Origin: Streptomyces curacoi
GTDB taxonomy: Bacteria > Actinomycetota > Actinomycetes > Streptomycetales > Streptomycetaceae
Direction of reading: 5' to 3'
Length of the DNA stretch: 64,000 nucleotides
Assembly (NCBI RefSeq): GCF_001513975.1
Contig: NZ_KQ947988.1
Coordinates: forward strand, 434,001 to 498,000
The notes under the pieces were generated by a model. That model was not told the origin of the DNA. It made no database searches and saw only the letters and a program-made list of their open reading frames with translations. Positions 25,742-35,536 of this stretch are shown in pieces. The translations under genes were made by a program, and so were the position numbers. The stretch's first letter is position 1. Each line of letters begins with the position of its first letter.

Positions 25742-26647
25742 CTATCGGGCGGCGGCTCGCGCCAGCTGCTCCAGCGTCGCCGCCACCGCAGGCACCTGCG
25801 CCAGATCGGGCAGCGTGAGCGCGACGATCTCCCGCCGCACCACCGGCTCCAGCGCCACCATGCGCGCCCCGCGCGGCCGTACCGACTCGACGGCCAGCTG
25901 GGGCAGGACGGCCACGCCCAGGCCGGCGCCCACCAGTCCGACGACCGCCGGATAGTCGTCGGTGGCGAAGTCGATGCGGGGAGTGAAGCCGGCGCTCTCG
26001 CACACCTCGATCAACTGCCCTCGGCAGCGCGGGCACCCGGCGATCCACGGCTCGGCCGCGAGGTCCCCGATGGCGACAGCCCTCGAGGGCGCGGTGCGCG
26101 CCAGGCGGTGCCGTTCGGGTACGAGGGCGACGAGACGGTCCGTCAGCAGCGGGCGTACGACGAGGTCGTCCCACTCCTCGGCGCCCGCGGCACCCTCGTA
26201 CCGGAAGGCGAGGGCCACGTCGCAGTCGCCCTCGCGCAGCATCTCGACGGACTTCGGCGGCTCGGCCTCCTCCAGGGAGACCCGGGTGCCGGGGTGCGCG
26301 GCGCGCAGGGCGGCGAGGGCGGTCGGGACGAGCGTGGAGCTGCCGCTGGGGAAGGAGACGAGCCGGACCCGGCCCGCCCGCAGTCCCGCGATGGCGGCGA
26401 CCTCTTCCTCGGCGGCCGTGAGTCCCGCGAGAATCCCGGCGGCGTGCCGCACCAGCGCCTCACCGGCCTGGGTCAGCCGCATCTCGCGTCCGCTGCGGAT
26501 CAGCAGAGGTGTGCCGACGGATGCTTCCAGGGCCTTCATCTGCTGACTGACGGCGGGCTGGGTGCAGCCCAGTTCACGCCCCGCCGCGGAGAAGGATCCG
26601 GTGGCGGCGACGGCACGCAGGACGCGCAGATGGCGGGCTTCGATCAC
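25742..26647 (-). CDS. LysR-family transcriptional regulator
   Basis: A 301-residue LysR regulator: winged HTH at about 1-60 (LRVLRAVAATGSFSAAGRELGCTQPAVSQQMKALE) and a periplasmic-binding-protein-like effector domain from about 90. An unusual CPRC pair lies in the effector domain (AGCPRCRGQL), which might bind metal or sense redox state; that is speculative. GTG 26647 is the start; the longer upstream frame crosses the promoter and the MOSC gene. It is divergently transcribed from the MOSC gene across 80 bp, suggesting that it controls that gene and itself. Confidence 0.88.
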   Translation of the reverse strand: MIEARHLRVLRAVAATGSFSAAGRELGCTQPAVSQQMKALEASVGTPLLIRSGREMRLTQAGEALVRHAAGILAGLTAAEEEVAAIAGLRAGRVRLVSFPSGSSTLVPTALAALRAAHPGTRVSLEEAEPPKSVEMLREGDCDVALAFRYEGAAGAEEWDDLVVRPLLTDRLVALVPERHRLARTAPSRAVAIGDLAAEPWIAGCPRCRGQLIEVCESAGFTPRIDFATDDYPAVVGLVGAGLGVAVLPQLAVESVRPRGARMVALEPVVRREIVALTLPDLAQVPAVAATLEQLARAAAR

Positions 26648-26659
26648 ACTTCGAGGATA

Positions 26660-26705
26660 AGCCAGCCTTTGATACGACGCCGAATAATGCGTCGACGCTT
26701 TGGCT
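26660..26705. promoter_or_regulatory. nested inverted repeats in LysR-MOSC divergent promoter
   Basis: CGACGC and GCGTCG (26675-26680 and 26689-26694) flank eight AT-rich bases. Outside them AGCCA (26660-26664) and TGGCT (26701-26705) form a second pair. It is placed midway between divergent genes, as expected for a LysR operator. Confidence 0.5.
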
Positions 26706-26727
26706 GCCGGTCGCCTACCGTGCCGCC

Positions 26728-27396
26728 ATGAAGCTTCTCTCTGTGAACCTGGGACGCCCGAAGGCCGTGCCGTACACGGACAACCCGGAGGGGGTGACCG
26801 GCATCGACAAACGGCCGGTCGAGGGGCCGGTGCGGGTGGCGGCTCCCGGCCCCAAGGGTGTGGCCGGCAGCGGGCTGGCCGGGGACGCGGTGTGCAAGCG
26901 GCAGCACCACGGCGGCGACGACCAGGCCGTGTACGCGATGGCACGCGAGGACCTCGACGACTGGGAGCGCGAGCTGGGACGGCCGCTGGCGAACGGCGGG
27001 TTCGGCGAGAACCTCACGACATCCGGTCTGGATGTGTCCGGCGCGCTGATCGGCGAGCGTTGGCGGATCGGGTCCGACGTCGTGCTGGAGGTCACGTGCA
27101 GCCGTATTCCCTGTCTCACCTTCCAGGGCCATCTGGGTGAGAAGCAGTGGGTGAAGCGGTTCACGGCCAAGGGGGCGCCGGGTGCGTATCTGCGGGTGAT
27201 CGAACCGGGCGAGATCCGTGCGGGCGACGCGATGGAGATCATCCACCGGCCCGGTCACGAGGTGACGGTGGCGCTGCAGTTCCGGGCGGTCACGACGGAG
27301 CGGAAGCTGCTGCCGCGGCTGCTGGCGGCGGGTGAGGCGCTGCATCCGGAGTCGTTGGAGGCGGCGCGGGAGTACGTGGCGAAGTACGGGGTCTGA
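26728..27396 (+). CDS. MOSC domain protein (YiiM-like)
   Basis: A 222-residue protein with a MOSC core (about 40-165), including FGENLTTSGLDV and the conserved cysteine segment CSRIPCLTFQGHLG, plus a C-terminal YiiM-type extension. MOSC domains are related to the molybdenum-cofactor sulfurase C-terminus; YiiM-type proteins handle N-hydroxylated substrates through a bound molybdenum cofactor in characterised examples. No molybdenum genes are nearby. Transcription is likely under the divergent LysR regulator. Confidence 0.85.
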   Translation: MKLLSVNLGRPKAVPYTDNPEGVTGIDKRPVEGPVRVAAPGPKGVAGSGLAGDAVCKRQHHGGDDQAVYAMAREDLDDWERELGRPLANGGFGENLTTSGLDVSGALIGERWRIGSDVVLEVTCSRIPCLTFQGHLGEKQWVKRFTAKGAPGAYLRVIEPGEIRAGDAMEIIHRPGHEVTVALQFRAVTTERKLLPRLLAAGEALHPESLEAAREYVAKYGV

Positions 27397-27567
27397 CGGG
27401 ACATCAGCCGATGGGCCGGGGGCCGCCGGGGCAGGCGGGGATCTGCCGGACCGGCCCTGGCCGGACAGGCCCTAGGGGAAACCCCCGAGGTACAGCAGGG
27501 GTTGGCTCGGGGTCGGCCGGGGGACGCCCCCGATGTCTGGCGGGCGGGGGTCGAGGACGCTCGAAGC

Positions 27568-29091
27568 ATGTCTCGCTTCAGGCGCGTCCTCATCACCCTG
27601 GGCTCCGTCGTCACGGTCCTCGTGCTGGCGGTCGGCGGCCTGTTCGCCTGGCTGTGGACCGGCGCCGACGTCAGCACGGTCGGCAAGGCGTCCTTCGACA
27701 ACGCCCTGGCGATACCGCCCCTGGCCGAGTCGTCCGTCGACAAGGACGGCACGCGCGTCTTCGACCTGCGCATGCGCGCCGGCGAGACGGAGTTCGAGGA
27801 CGGGCTGAGGACCCCGACCTGGGGGTTCAACGGCTCCTACCTCGGCCCGACCCTGCGCGCGGCGCGCGGCGAGAAGGTCCGGGTGCGCATAGAGAACGGA
27901 CTCGACGAGGCGTCCAGCGTGCACTGGCACGGCATGCACCTGCCCGCACGCATGGACGGCGGCCCGCACCAGATGATCGAACCCGGCGGCACCTGGACCC
28001 CTCACTGGACCGTGGACCAGCCGGCCGCGACGCTCTGGTACCACCCGCACCCGCACGGCGCGACGGAGAGGCACGTACGGCGGGGCCTGGCCGGCATGTT
28101 CATCCTCGACGACGACAGGTCCGAGGAACTCGCCCTGCCCAAGCGGTACGGCGTCGACGACCTGCCCGTCATCGTGCAGGACATGCGCTTCGACGGCGCG
28201 CGGCTCGACGGCGAACGCAGGATCATGCAGAACGTGGGCTTCCTCGGCGACCGGACGATGGTCAACGGCACGCTGCGCCCCTACCGGGACGTCGCCGACG
28301 AGCTCATACGGCTGCGGCTGCTCAACGCCTCGACGGCACGCACGTACGCCTTCGGTTTCCCGGACGGCCGCTCCTTCTCGCTGACGGCGACGGACGGAGG
28401 CCTGCTGGAACGACCCGCGCCCATGGACCGCGTCCAGCTGTCGCCGGGTGAGCGTGCCGAGATCGTCGTACGGATGCGGGCGGGTGAGCGCGTGATGCTG
28501 CGCAGCTTTCCGCAGGACAACTACGGGGACGGCTGGCAGCGCCGGTTCGGTGGGGGTGACGACTCCTTCGACGTGCTGGAGCTGCGGGCGGCCGGGGAGC
28601 TGCGGCCCTCGCCCGACCTGCCGGCCGCGCTGGGCGAGTTGGAGACACCCGACGGCACGGACGCGGTGCGGGGACGGCATTTCGATCTGAAACGGTCCGG
28701 TGTCAACGGGCGGGCGATGGACCTGGGCCGCGTCGACGAGACGGTCACCCGGGGGACGACGGAGGTGTGGACGGTCCGCAACGGCAACGGCATGCCGCAC
28801 AACTTCCATGTGCACGACGTGCAGTTCCGGGTGCTGGAGGTGAACGGCGAGATTCCGCCCGCGGCGCTGCGCGGGCCGAAGGACACGGTGTTCCTGCCTA
28901 ACGGGACGACCATGAGGCTGGCGCTGCGCTTCAGCGGACCGGCGGATCCGGCCACTCCGTACATGTACCACTGTCATCTGCTGTACCACGAGGACGAGGG
29001 GATGATGGGCCAGTTCGTTGTGGTGGAGAAGGGGCAGCAGGCACAGGCGCCGTCGGGCCAATCGGGCCGTCCGGGGCACGAGCATGGCTGA
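27568..29091 (+). CDS. multicopper oxidase, membrane-anchored
   Basis: A 507-residue copper oxidase of the CueO/CotA/SpoA type, exported or anchored by an N-terminal hydrophobic segment (about 7-28). All copper-ligand motifs are visible: HWHGMH and HPHPHG in the first domain, and HNFHVHD with HCHLLYHEDEGMM near the C-terminus (type 1 copper, with Met as axial ligand). Likely roles are copper detoxification or oxidation of phenolic compounds. ATG 27568 gives a normal signal-anchor start with GAGGAC upstream; a longer frame from 27502 is less likely. The 171-bp leader contains several G/C-rich hairpins. No twin-arginine signal is seen. Confidence 0.9.
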   Translation: MSRFRRVLITLGSVVTVLVLAVGGLFAWLWTGADVSTVGKASFDNALAIPPLAESSVDKDGTRVFDLRMRAGETEFEDGLRTPTWGFNGSYLGPTLRAARGEKVRVRIENGLDEASSVHWHGMHLPARMDGGPHQMIEPGGTWTPHWTVDQPAATLWYHPHPHGATERHVRRGLAGMFILDDDRSEELALPKRYGVDDLPVIVQDMRFDGARLDGERRIMQNVGFLGDRTMVNGTLRPYRDVADELIRLRLLNASTARTYAFGFPDGRSFSLTATDGGLLERPAPMDRVQLSPGERAEIVVRMRAGERVMLRSFPQDNYGDGWQRRFGGGDDSFDVLELRAAGELRPSPDLPAALGELETPDGTDAVRGRHFDLKRSGVNGRAMDLGRVDETVTRGTTEVWTVRNGNGMPHNFHVHDVQFRVLEVNGEIPPAALRGPKDTVFLPNGTTMRLALRFSGPADPATPYMYHCHLLYHEDEGMMGQFVVVEKGQQAQAPSGQSGRPGHEHG

Positions 29092-29134
29092 GCGGGGAGC
29101 GGAAGCGCACGGTCCGGGTCACTAATCTTGCGCC

Positions 29135-29908
29135 ATGACAACGGCATTGATTACGGGATCGACCGCGGGCATCGGCGCCGCGTTCGCGCGGCGGCTGGCG
29201 GCCGACGGACACGACCTGGTCCTGGTGGCCCGGGACACCAAGCGGCTGCGGGAGCAGGCGACCGAGCTGCACGACCGGCACGGCATCGAGGCCGAGGTGC
29301 TGACGGCCGACCTGGCGGAGGACACCGGGATCGAGGCGGTCGCCGCCCGCCTCGGCGATCGCAGGAACCCCGTCGACCTGCTGGTCAACAACGCCGGCTT
29401 CGGCAACAAGGGACGCTTTCTCGATGTGTCCATGGCCGACGAGCTGAAGATGCTCAAGGTGCACTGCGAGGCGGTACTGCGCCTGACGTCGGCGGCGACC
29501 GAGGCGATGCGGGAGCGGGGGCGGGGCGGTGTCGTGAACGTCGCGTCCGTGGCGGCCTTCGTACCGCGCGGGACGTACGGCGCGTCCAAGGCGTGGGTCG
29601 TGCAGTTCACGCAGGGGGCGGCGCGGGATCTGGCGGGGAGTGGGGTGCGGTTGATGGCGCTGTGCCCGGGGTTCGTGCGGACCGAGTTCCATCAGCGGGC
29701 GGGGATGGGGACGGACAACATTCCGGGGTGGATGTGGCTGGACGCGGACAAGCTCGTGGCGACGGCGCTCAACGATCTGGCGCGCGGGAAGACGGTGTCG
29801 GTTCCGGATCCTCGGTACAAGGCGTTGATGGGGGTGGTGAAGGTGGTGCCGCGGGGGGTGCTGGGGGGAATCACGTCGAGGACGGGGCGCAAGTACGGGC
29901 CGCAGTAG
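29135..29908 (+). CDS. short-chain dehydrogenase/reductase
   Basis: A classical SDR of 257 residues. The cofactor motif TGSTAGIG lies near 7-14, NNAGFG near 88, and the catalytic set is S (NVASVA) and YGASK (Tyr and Lys). NADP preference is suggested by VARDTKRL at the end of the second strand. The substrate is unknown. It begins 43 bp after the multicopper oxidase gene on the same strand and may be co-transcribed. Confidence 0.88.
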   Translation: MTTALITGSTAGIGAAFARRLAADGHDLVLVARDTKRLREQATELHDRHGIEAEVLTADLAEDTGIEAVAARLGDRRNPVDLLVNNAGFGNKGRFLDVSMADELKMLKVHCEAVLRLTSAATEAMRERGRGGVVNVASVAAFVPRGTYGASKAWVVQFTQGAARDLAGSGVRLMALCPGFVRTEFHQRAGMGTDNIPGWMWLDADKLVATALNDLARGKTVSVPDPRYKALMGVVKVVPRGVLGGITSRTGRKYGPQ

Positions 29909-30470
29909 GCCCCTGCCGGAGGGCCTCGACGAGGATCGGCACGGCGGCGGGTTCGAGGTGCAGCACGCCGGGGAGGGCGTCCGACCACGGACGAGGGTCA
30001 TGGCGGCATCGAGGAGTGCGCCGTCGTCGTTGAGCAAGGGCCTGGCCCAGTTGAGTGCCGCTGCGGGCTCGCCTTGCTCGGCGAGGCACTGGGCCAGAGT
30101 GTCCCGGGCACTGGCGTGAGCGTCACCGGGCGGCAGCCGGCGGACGAACCACGCGGCCCTCTGGCGCAGTCCGGCACGCATGAGGGCGCGGACCATCCGC
30201 CACCCCACGGTCAGCTCTTCGCTGACGCCGCAGACGCGCAGCGCTCTGTCGGCAGCGCGGTCAGAAGGCCGCGCGCTTCCTCCCGTAGTCCTCGTTCGGC
30301 CAGGGCACGGGTCGTTTCCGCCGTCGCGGGACCAGCAGGCATACGCGGGCCCGGATCGTCGGTGCAGAAGGCGGACAGCTCGGCCAACTCATTTTCCTGT
30401 CGACCGGCTCGGGCGGGCGATCCTGCGGGCCTGCTCCCGGTAGGCCGACACAGCGCATGGCGTCATGATG
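29905..30470 (-). pseudogene. frameshifted remnant of an unknown helical-repeat-like protein
   Basis: Protein-like segments lie in successive different frames on the minus strand: MTPCAVSAYREQARRIA, then ENELAELSAFCTDDP ... EARGLLTALPTE, then VRALMRAGLRQRAAWFVRRL ... LNDDGALLDAAMTLV, then WSDALPGVLHLEPAAVPILVEAL ending near 29905. The pieces read as one helical, possibly TPR-like protein broken by at least three frameshifts at about 30400, 30240 and 30000. Its family is not recognised. The region is otherwise a 650-bp gap without an intact gene. Confidence 0.6.
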
Positions 30471-30558
30471 CCAAAGCGGCGAAGAGGCGCCCTGCCGTCA
30501 CAGTGGCGAGAATGGTGCTGTCCAGCCGCACCCAGGGGGGCCGGGAGGCGATGACGTC

Positions 30559-31251
30559 ATGACCTTCGTACAGCTCATCGACTGCAGGACCAGCCGTTTC
30601 GACGAGATGAACCGGCTGCTGGACCAGTGGGTCGAGCAGACCAAGGGGAAGCGGACGGCGACGCACGACATCATCGGGAAGGACCGGTCCGACGCGTCGC
30701 ACTTCATCGAGATCGTGGAGTTTCCGTCGTACGAGGAGGCGATGCGCAACTCCAGCCTGCCCGAGACCGACCGGATCTTCCAGGAGATGGTGGCGCTCTG
30801 TGACGAGACGCCGACGTTCACGGATCTGGACGTGGTGCGGGACGAGCAGCTGAACACGCTGGCCGCGCGGACCTTCTTCGAGGCCATGGGCAGGATGGAG
30901 CCGGAGCGGATCGGCGACCACCTCACGGACGACTACGTGGATCACGATCCGTCGTACCCGCAGCCCGTGCAGGGCGTCGCCGGGGTGCGCGAGCAGTACG
31001 CGGGCTGGCGGGCCGCCTTCGACTTCACGTTCCGGATCGACGACCAGCTGGCCCAGGGCGACCAGGTGTGTACCCGGTGGATGTGGACCGCGCGGCACAA
31101 GGGCGAGTTCCTGGGGATCCCGGCGACCGGGCAGGACGTGGCCATGCAGGGCATGACCTGGCAGCGGTTCCGGAACGGGAAGATCTGCGAGAGCCACTGG
31201 CTCTACGACCGGGCGGGGCTGCTGGAGCAGTTGGGGGTACTCGGTCAGTGA
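30559..31251 (+). CDS. SnoaL-like / ester cyclase domain protein with N-terminal extension
   Basis: A 230-residue protein. The C-terminal part (about 105-225) resembles SnoaL-like polyketide cyclases of the NTF2 fold (FFEAMGRMEPERIGDHLTDDYVDHDP, GVAGVREQYAGWRAAFDFTFRI, GNGKICESHWLYDRAGLLEQLG-like end). The first 95 residues look like a second small alpha-beta domain. Many such proteins are not cyclases, so the function is open. ATG 30559 has GGGAGGCG upstream; a palindrome ATGACGTCAT overlaps the start. A strong bidirectional terminator separates it from convergent groEL1. Confidence 0.75.
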   Translation: MTFVQLIDCRTSRFDEMNRLLDQWVEQTKGKRTATHDIIGKDRSDASHFIEIVEFPSYEEAMRNSSLPETDRIFQEMVALCDETPTFTDLDVVRDEQLNTLAARTFFEAMGRMEPERIGDHLTDDYVDHDPSYPQPVQGVAGVREQYAGWRAAFDFTFRIDDQLAQGDQVCTRWMWTARHKGEFLGIPATGQDVAMQGMTWQRFRNGKICESHWLYDRAGLLEQLGVLGQ

Positions 31252-31265
31252 CGCCCGCGAAGGGA

Positions 31266-31297
31266 GAAGCCCCCCGCTGACCGCAGCGGGGGGCTTC
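31266..31297. terminator. bidirectional terminator between SnoaL-like gene and groEL1
   Basis: GAAGCCCCCCGCTG and CAGCGGGGGGCTTC form a perfect 14-bp stem with a four-base loop (ACCG), midway between the two convergent stops. Confidence 0.9.
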
Positions 31298-31314
31298 TTC
31301 GGGTGGTGCGTGCC

Positions 31315-32940
<1,626 letters not shown>

Positions 32941-33062
32941 GACAGCGGGAGCCCTCTCGGAATCTGTGGGTTAAAAAAGACACTGCGCCCCGGGCGCCCG
33001 GCTTCTTTAGAGTGGTCGCGGGGGCCAGGGGCGCAGCTTGAAGCAAATGCTTCGAGGTGGTC

Positions 33063-33371
33063 TTACTTCTCGATGATCGCGAGCACGTCGCGAGCCGAGA
33101 GGACGAGGTACTCCTCGCCGTTGTACTTCACCTCGGTGCCGCCGTACTTGCTGTACAGCACGATGTCGCCGGTCTTGACGTCGAGCGGAAGACGCTCGCC
33201 GTTCTCGAAGCGGCCCGGGCCCACGGCCAGGACGACGCCCTCCTGGGGCTTCTCCTTGGCGGTGTCCGGGATGACCAGGCCAGAGGCGGTGGTCTGCTCC
33301 GCGTCGAGCGGCTGGACCACAATGCGGTCCTCAAGCGGCTTGATGGCAACCTTGGAGCTGGTGGTCGTCAC
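33063..33371 (-). CDS. groES: GroES co-chaperonin
   Basis: A 102-residue 10-kDa co-chaperonin that caps GroEL. It carries KPLEDRIVVQPLDAEQTTASGLVIPDTAKEKPQEG with the mobile loop near residues 20-35, and TGDIVLYSKYGGTEV toward the end. It is first gene of groES-groEL1, downstream of two CIRCE operators and a vegetative promoter. Confidence 0.97.
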   Translation of the reverse strand: MTTTSSKVAIKPLEDRIVVQPLDAEQTTASGLVIPDTAKEKPQEGVVLAVGPGRFENGERLPLDVKTGDIVLYSKYGGTEVKYNGEEYLVLSARDVLAIIEK

Positions 33372-33470
33372 GATCCGACCTCCCCCTTCGGAGATCTCAC
33401 GGGGTTAACTGTCTGAGGTGGCGACCAGGTGGATCCGTCGTCGCGGGTGCCGGACCTGCCCGTCGCGTTG

Positions 33471-33497
33471 TTGGCACTCTCCAGGGGGGAGTGCCAG
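33471..33497 (-). promoter_or_regulatory. CIRCE operator 1 (HrcA site)
   Basis: TTGGCACTC and GAGTGCCAG separated by nine bases, matching the CIRCE consensus TTAGCACTC-N9-GAGTGCTAA with few changes. It lies near the expected transcription start of groES. Confidence 0.93.
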
Positions 33498-33502
33498 AGC
33501 CG

Positions 33503-33532
33503 AGACTATGACCGCGATTAGCACTCGGTCAA
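33503..33532 (-). promoter_or_regulatory. groES vegetative promoter
   Basis: On the minus strand TTGACC (33527-33532) and TAGTCT (33503-33508) are spaced by 18 bases. The -35 box lies inside CIRCE 2 and the -10 box lies between the two operators, so HrcA binding would block RNA polymerase. Confidence 0.7.
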
Positions 33533-33544
33533 GCGGAGTGCCAA
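33518..33544 (-). promoter_or_regulatory. CIRCE operator 2 (HrcA site)
   Basis: TTAGCACTC and GAGTGCCAA separated by nine bases; the left half matches the consensus exactly. It overlaps the -35 box of the groES promoter. Confidence 0.95.
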
Positions 33545-33608
33545 TTCGCTGCGCTGACCGAGCCGCGTTTCGGGTGACCGGCGTCGGTTGCGGCCGTCCG
33601 GAGGGGCT

Positions 33609-34442
33609 CTAGAGGTAGTCCTCCAGACGACCCACCGTCAGCCCGCTTGCCTGGATCTCCCTCAGCAGCCGTGTCGTGCGTTCCCTGAGGCTCAGACCCA
33701 CCGGCTCGCCCGAAGGGACGGACACGATGTCGCCGGCCCTCAGCCGGGCGGGGCCCTCGGCGTACGTCAGTTCGCCGTCGCCCTCCATCGCCGCCCGCCA
33801 CAGCACCACCGCCGTCACACCGCAGTGGGCCGCCGCGCGCAGCGTGGTGGTGTCGTAGGTGCCGTAGGGCGGGCGGAAGAGGCGCGGGCGGATGCCGAAG
33901 CGGGCGCGGAGTTTGTTCTGCTGGCCGCAGATCTCGGCGCGCTGGCCGGCGTACGGCAGACCGCGCAGGGCGGCGTGGTCGAGGGTGTGGTTCTGGATCG
34001 ACGCGCCCACCGAGCGCAGGCGTGCGAAGTGGCCGTAGCCCGGGCCCACCACGCTGTCGGTGAGGAACATGCTGACGGGAAGCCGCAGTTCACGCACCAT
34101 GTCGACGAAGCGCGGGTCCTTCTCGGCGCCGTCGTCGTAGGTGAGGAAGACGACCTTGTCGCGGGTGGGGACGCGGTCCACGACCGGCAGCGGGTGGCCG
34201 CCGGGCAGTGGCCGGCGCCGGGCGGGCGGGGACGGGGGCGCGGGCAGCGGGGCGGTCAGGCCCCAGCGGCGGTACGGCTGCGCCGTGGGCGCCGGGCCCG
34301 CCGCCGCCCGTGCGCCCTGGGCCGTCCTCTCGCCCGTCCCGCCGCGCGCATCGACCGACCCGGCCGACTGGGCGCAGCCGGCGAGCAGGACGAACGCCGT
34401 GAGCACCGCCGCCAGAGCCCGCACCCCCGGCGCCGGCCTCAC
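33609..34442 (-). CDS. lipoprotein polysaccharide deacetylase family protein
   Basis: A 277-residue secreted lipoprotein with lipobox LAGC near residue 20-23, followed by a NodB-type deacetylase domain (about 95-270): FLTYDDGAEKD (the catalytic Asp pair), NHTLDHAAL (metal His) and FRPPYGTYD. The pattern resembles deacetylases acting on peptidoglycan or other N-acetylated glycans, but the exact substrate is unknown. Its GTG start overlaps the stop of the upstream homologous gene in a GTGA overlap, so the two are translationally coupled. The two proteins share their motifs and the ending ARLEDYL/GRLEDYL, indicating tandem duplication. Confidence 0.88.
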   Translation of the reverse strand: MRPAPGVRALAAVLTAFVLLAGCAQSAGSVDARGGTGERTAQGARAAAGPAPTAQPYRRWGLTAPLPAPPSPPARRRPLPGGHPLPVVDRVPTRDKVVFLTYDDGAEKDPRFVDMVRELRLPVSMFLTDSVVGPGYGHFARLRSVGASIQNHTLDHAALRGLPYAGQRAEICGQQNKLRARFGIRPRLFRPPYGTYDTTTLRAAAHCGVTAVVLWRAAMEGDGELTYAEGPARLRAGDIVSVPSGEPVGLSLRERTTRLLREIQASGLTVGRLEDYL

Positions 34443-35416
34443 AGGTAGTCCTCCAGCCGGGCCACCGCATAGCCCTCGGCCGTCACCTTGTTCAGGAACC
34501 GGCGGATCATGTCGGGCATTGTGCCCTTCCAGTCGTCCCGGCCCCGGAAGTGACTGAGGACGATGTCACCCGGTCGGATCCGCCGGTCCCACTCGCGGTA
34601 CTCCCAGCGGTCCACGAAGACCTCCTCGTTCCACAGGGGGACGTACTTGATGCCGCAGGACTTCGCGGCGCGCAGGCTGTTGCGGTCGTAGTTGCCGAAG
34701 GGCGGGCGGAAGAGCAGCGGGCGTTGCCCGTAGCGCCGCTCGATCACCTCCTGCATGCCGCAGATCTCGCGCCTCTGGCCGAGGTAGGACAGGGACGGCA
34801 GGTAGGGGTGGTTGAGGGTGTGGTTGTTCAGGACCACGCCCTGTCTGCGCATCCGCTCGAAGTAGCCGTAGTCCTCCTTGATCAGGTAGTGGCTGAGGAA
34901 GGCGGTGTACGGCACCTGCAGGTCGCTCATCATCCGCAGGAACGCCGGGTCCTTCTCGGCGCCGTCGTCGATGGTGAGGAAGACGACCCGCTGCTTGGTG
35001 GGGACGGTGGTGAAGACCGGCGGGAGGCCGAGCTCCTCGTGTCCGGCGACCTCGAAGCCCCGCCGAGTGGTGATCTTCGGCTTTCTGGCCGGGGGCGGCG
35101 GGGGTGTGAGCGGGACGGCGGCCAGGCGCCAGCGTCTCGCGGCGGCGACCCGGGCGGCGCGGGCGGCCTGGGCGGAGCGGAACTTCTTCGCGGGCGGGTC
35201 CGGGGTGGCCGCCGGGGGCGGGGCCTTGAGGGGCGGCCGGCTCGGGGAGGGGCGGGCGGTCTCGACTCCGGTGCCCTGCGCACAGCCGGAGGCGATGGCG
35301 GCGACGGCCAGCACGGCGATTCCGCCGCGGAGCCGCGAACGGCCGGCCGTCCGGTCACGACGCCTCCGGGCTGCTCCAATTAGGCGACTTTTGTCATTTT
35401 TTCCTACTACTCGCAT
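34439..35416 (-). CDS. lipoprotein polysaccharide deacetylase family protein (upstream paralogue)
   Basis: A 325-residue exported protein with lipobox-like ASGC (about 46-49) and a NodB domain: FLTIDDGAEKD, NHTLNHPYL and FRPPFGNYDRN. A Pro-rich spacer lies between the lipidation site and the domain. The length fits the start ATG at 35416; the open frame runs further upstream, but that stretch is antisense to the methyltransferase gene and is rejected. It is coupled to the downstream paralogue by a 4-bp overlap and divergent from the methyltransferase gene across 120 bp. Confidence 0.86.
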   Translation of the reverse strand: MRVVGKNDKSRLIGAARRRRDRTAGRSRLRGGIAVLAVAAIASGCAQGTGVETARPSPSRPPLKAPPPAATPDPPAKKFRSAQAARAARVAAARRWRLAAVPLTPPPPPARKPKITTRRGFEVAGHEELGLPPVFTTVPTKQRVVFLTIDDGAEKDPAFLRMMSDLQVPYTAFLSHYLIKEDYGYFERMRRQGVVLNNHTLNHPYLPSLSYLGQRREICGMQEVIERRYGQRPLLFRPPFGNYDRNSLRAAKSCGIKYVPLWNEEVFVDRWEYREWDRRIRPGDIVLSHFRGRDDWKGTMPDMIRRFLNKVTAEGYAVARLEDYL

Positions 35417-35536
35417 GGTGCGGGATCTTCGCAGGCACCCGTCCCGAAGCCGGGCCGACACCGCCGCCGCGGCCGGACCATCCACCGACTGGCCCACAGT
35501 GAGCGGACCGTTGACCGGCTGGCCGACAATGGCCCG

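Noticed and set aside
28931..30208. Long minus-strand frame overlapping the SDR and multicopper oxidase genes
   Set aside because: Only the segment above about 30000 looks protein-like and it belongs to the frameshifted remnant; the rest is a shadow of the SDR gene.
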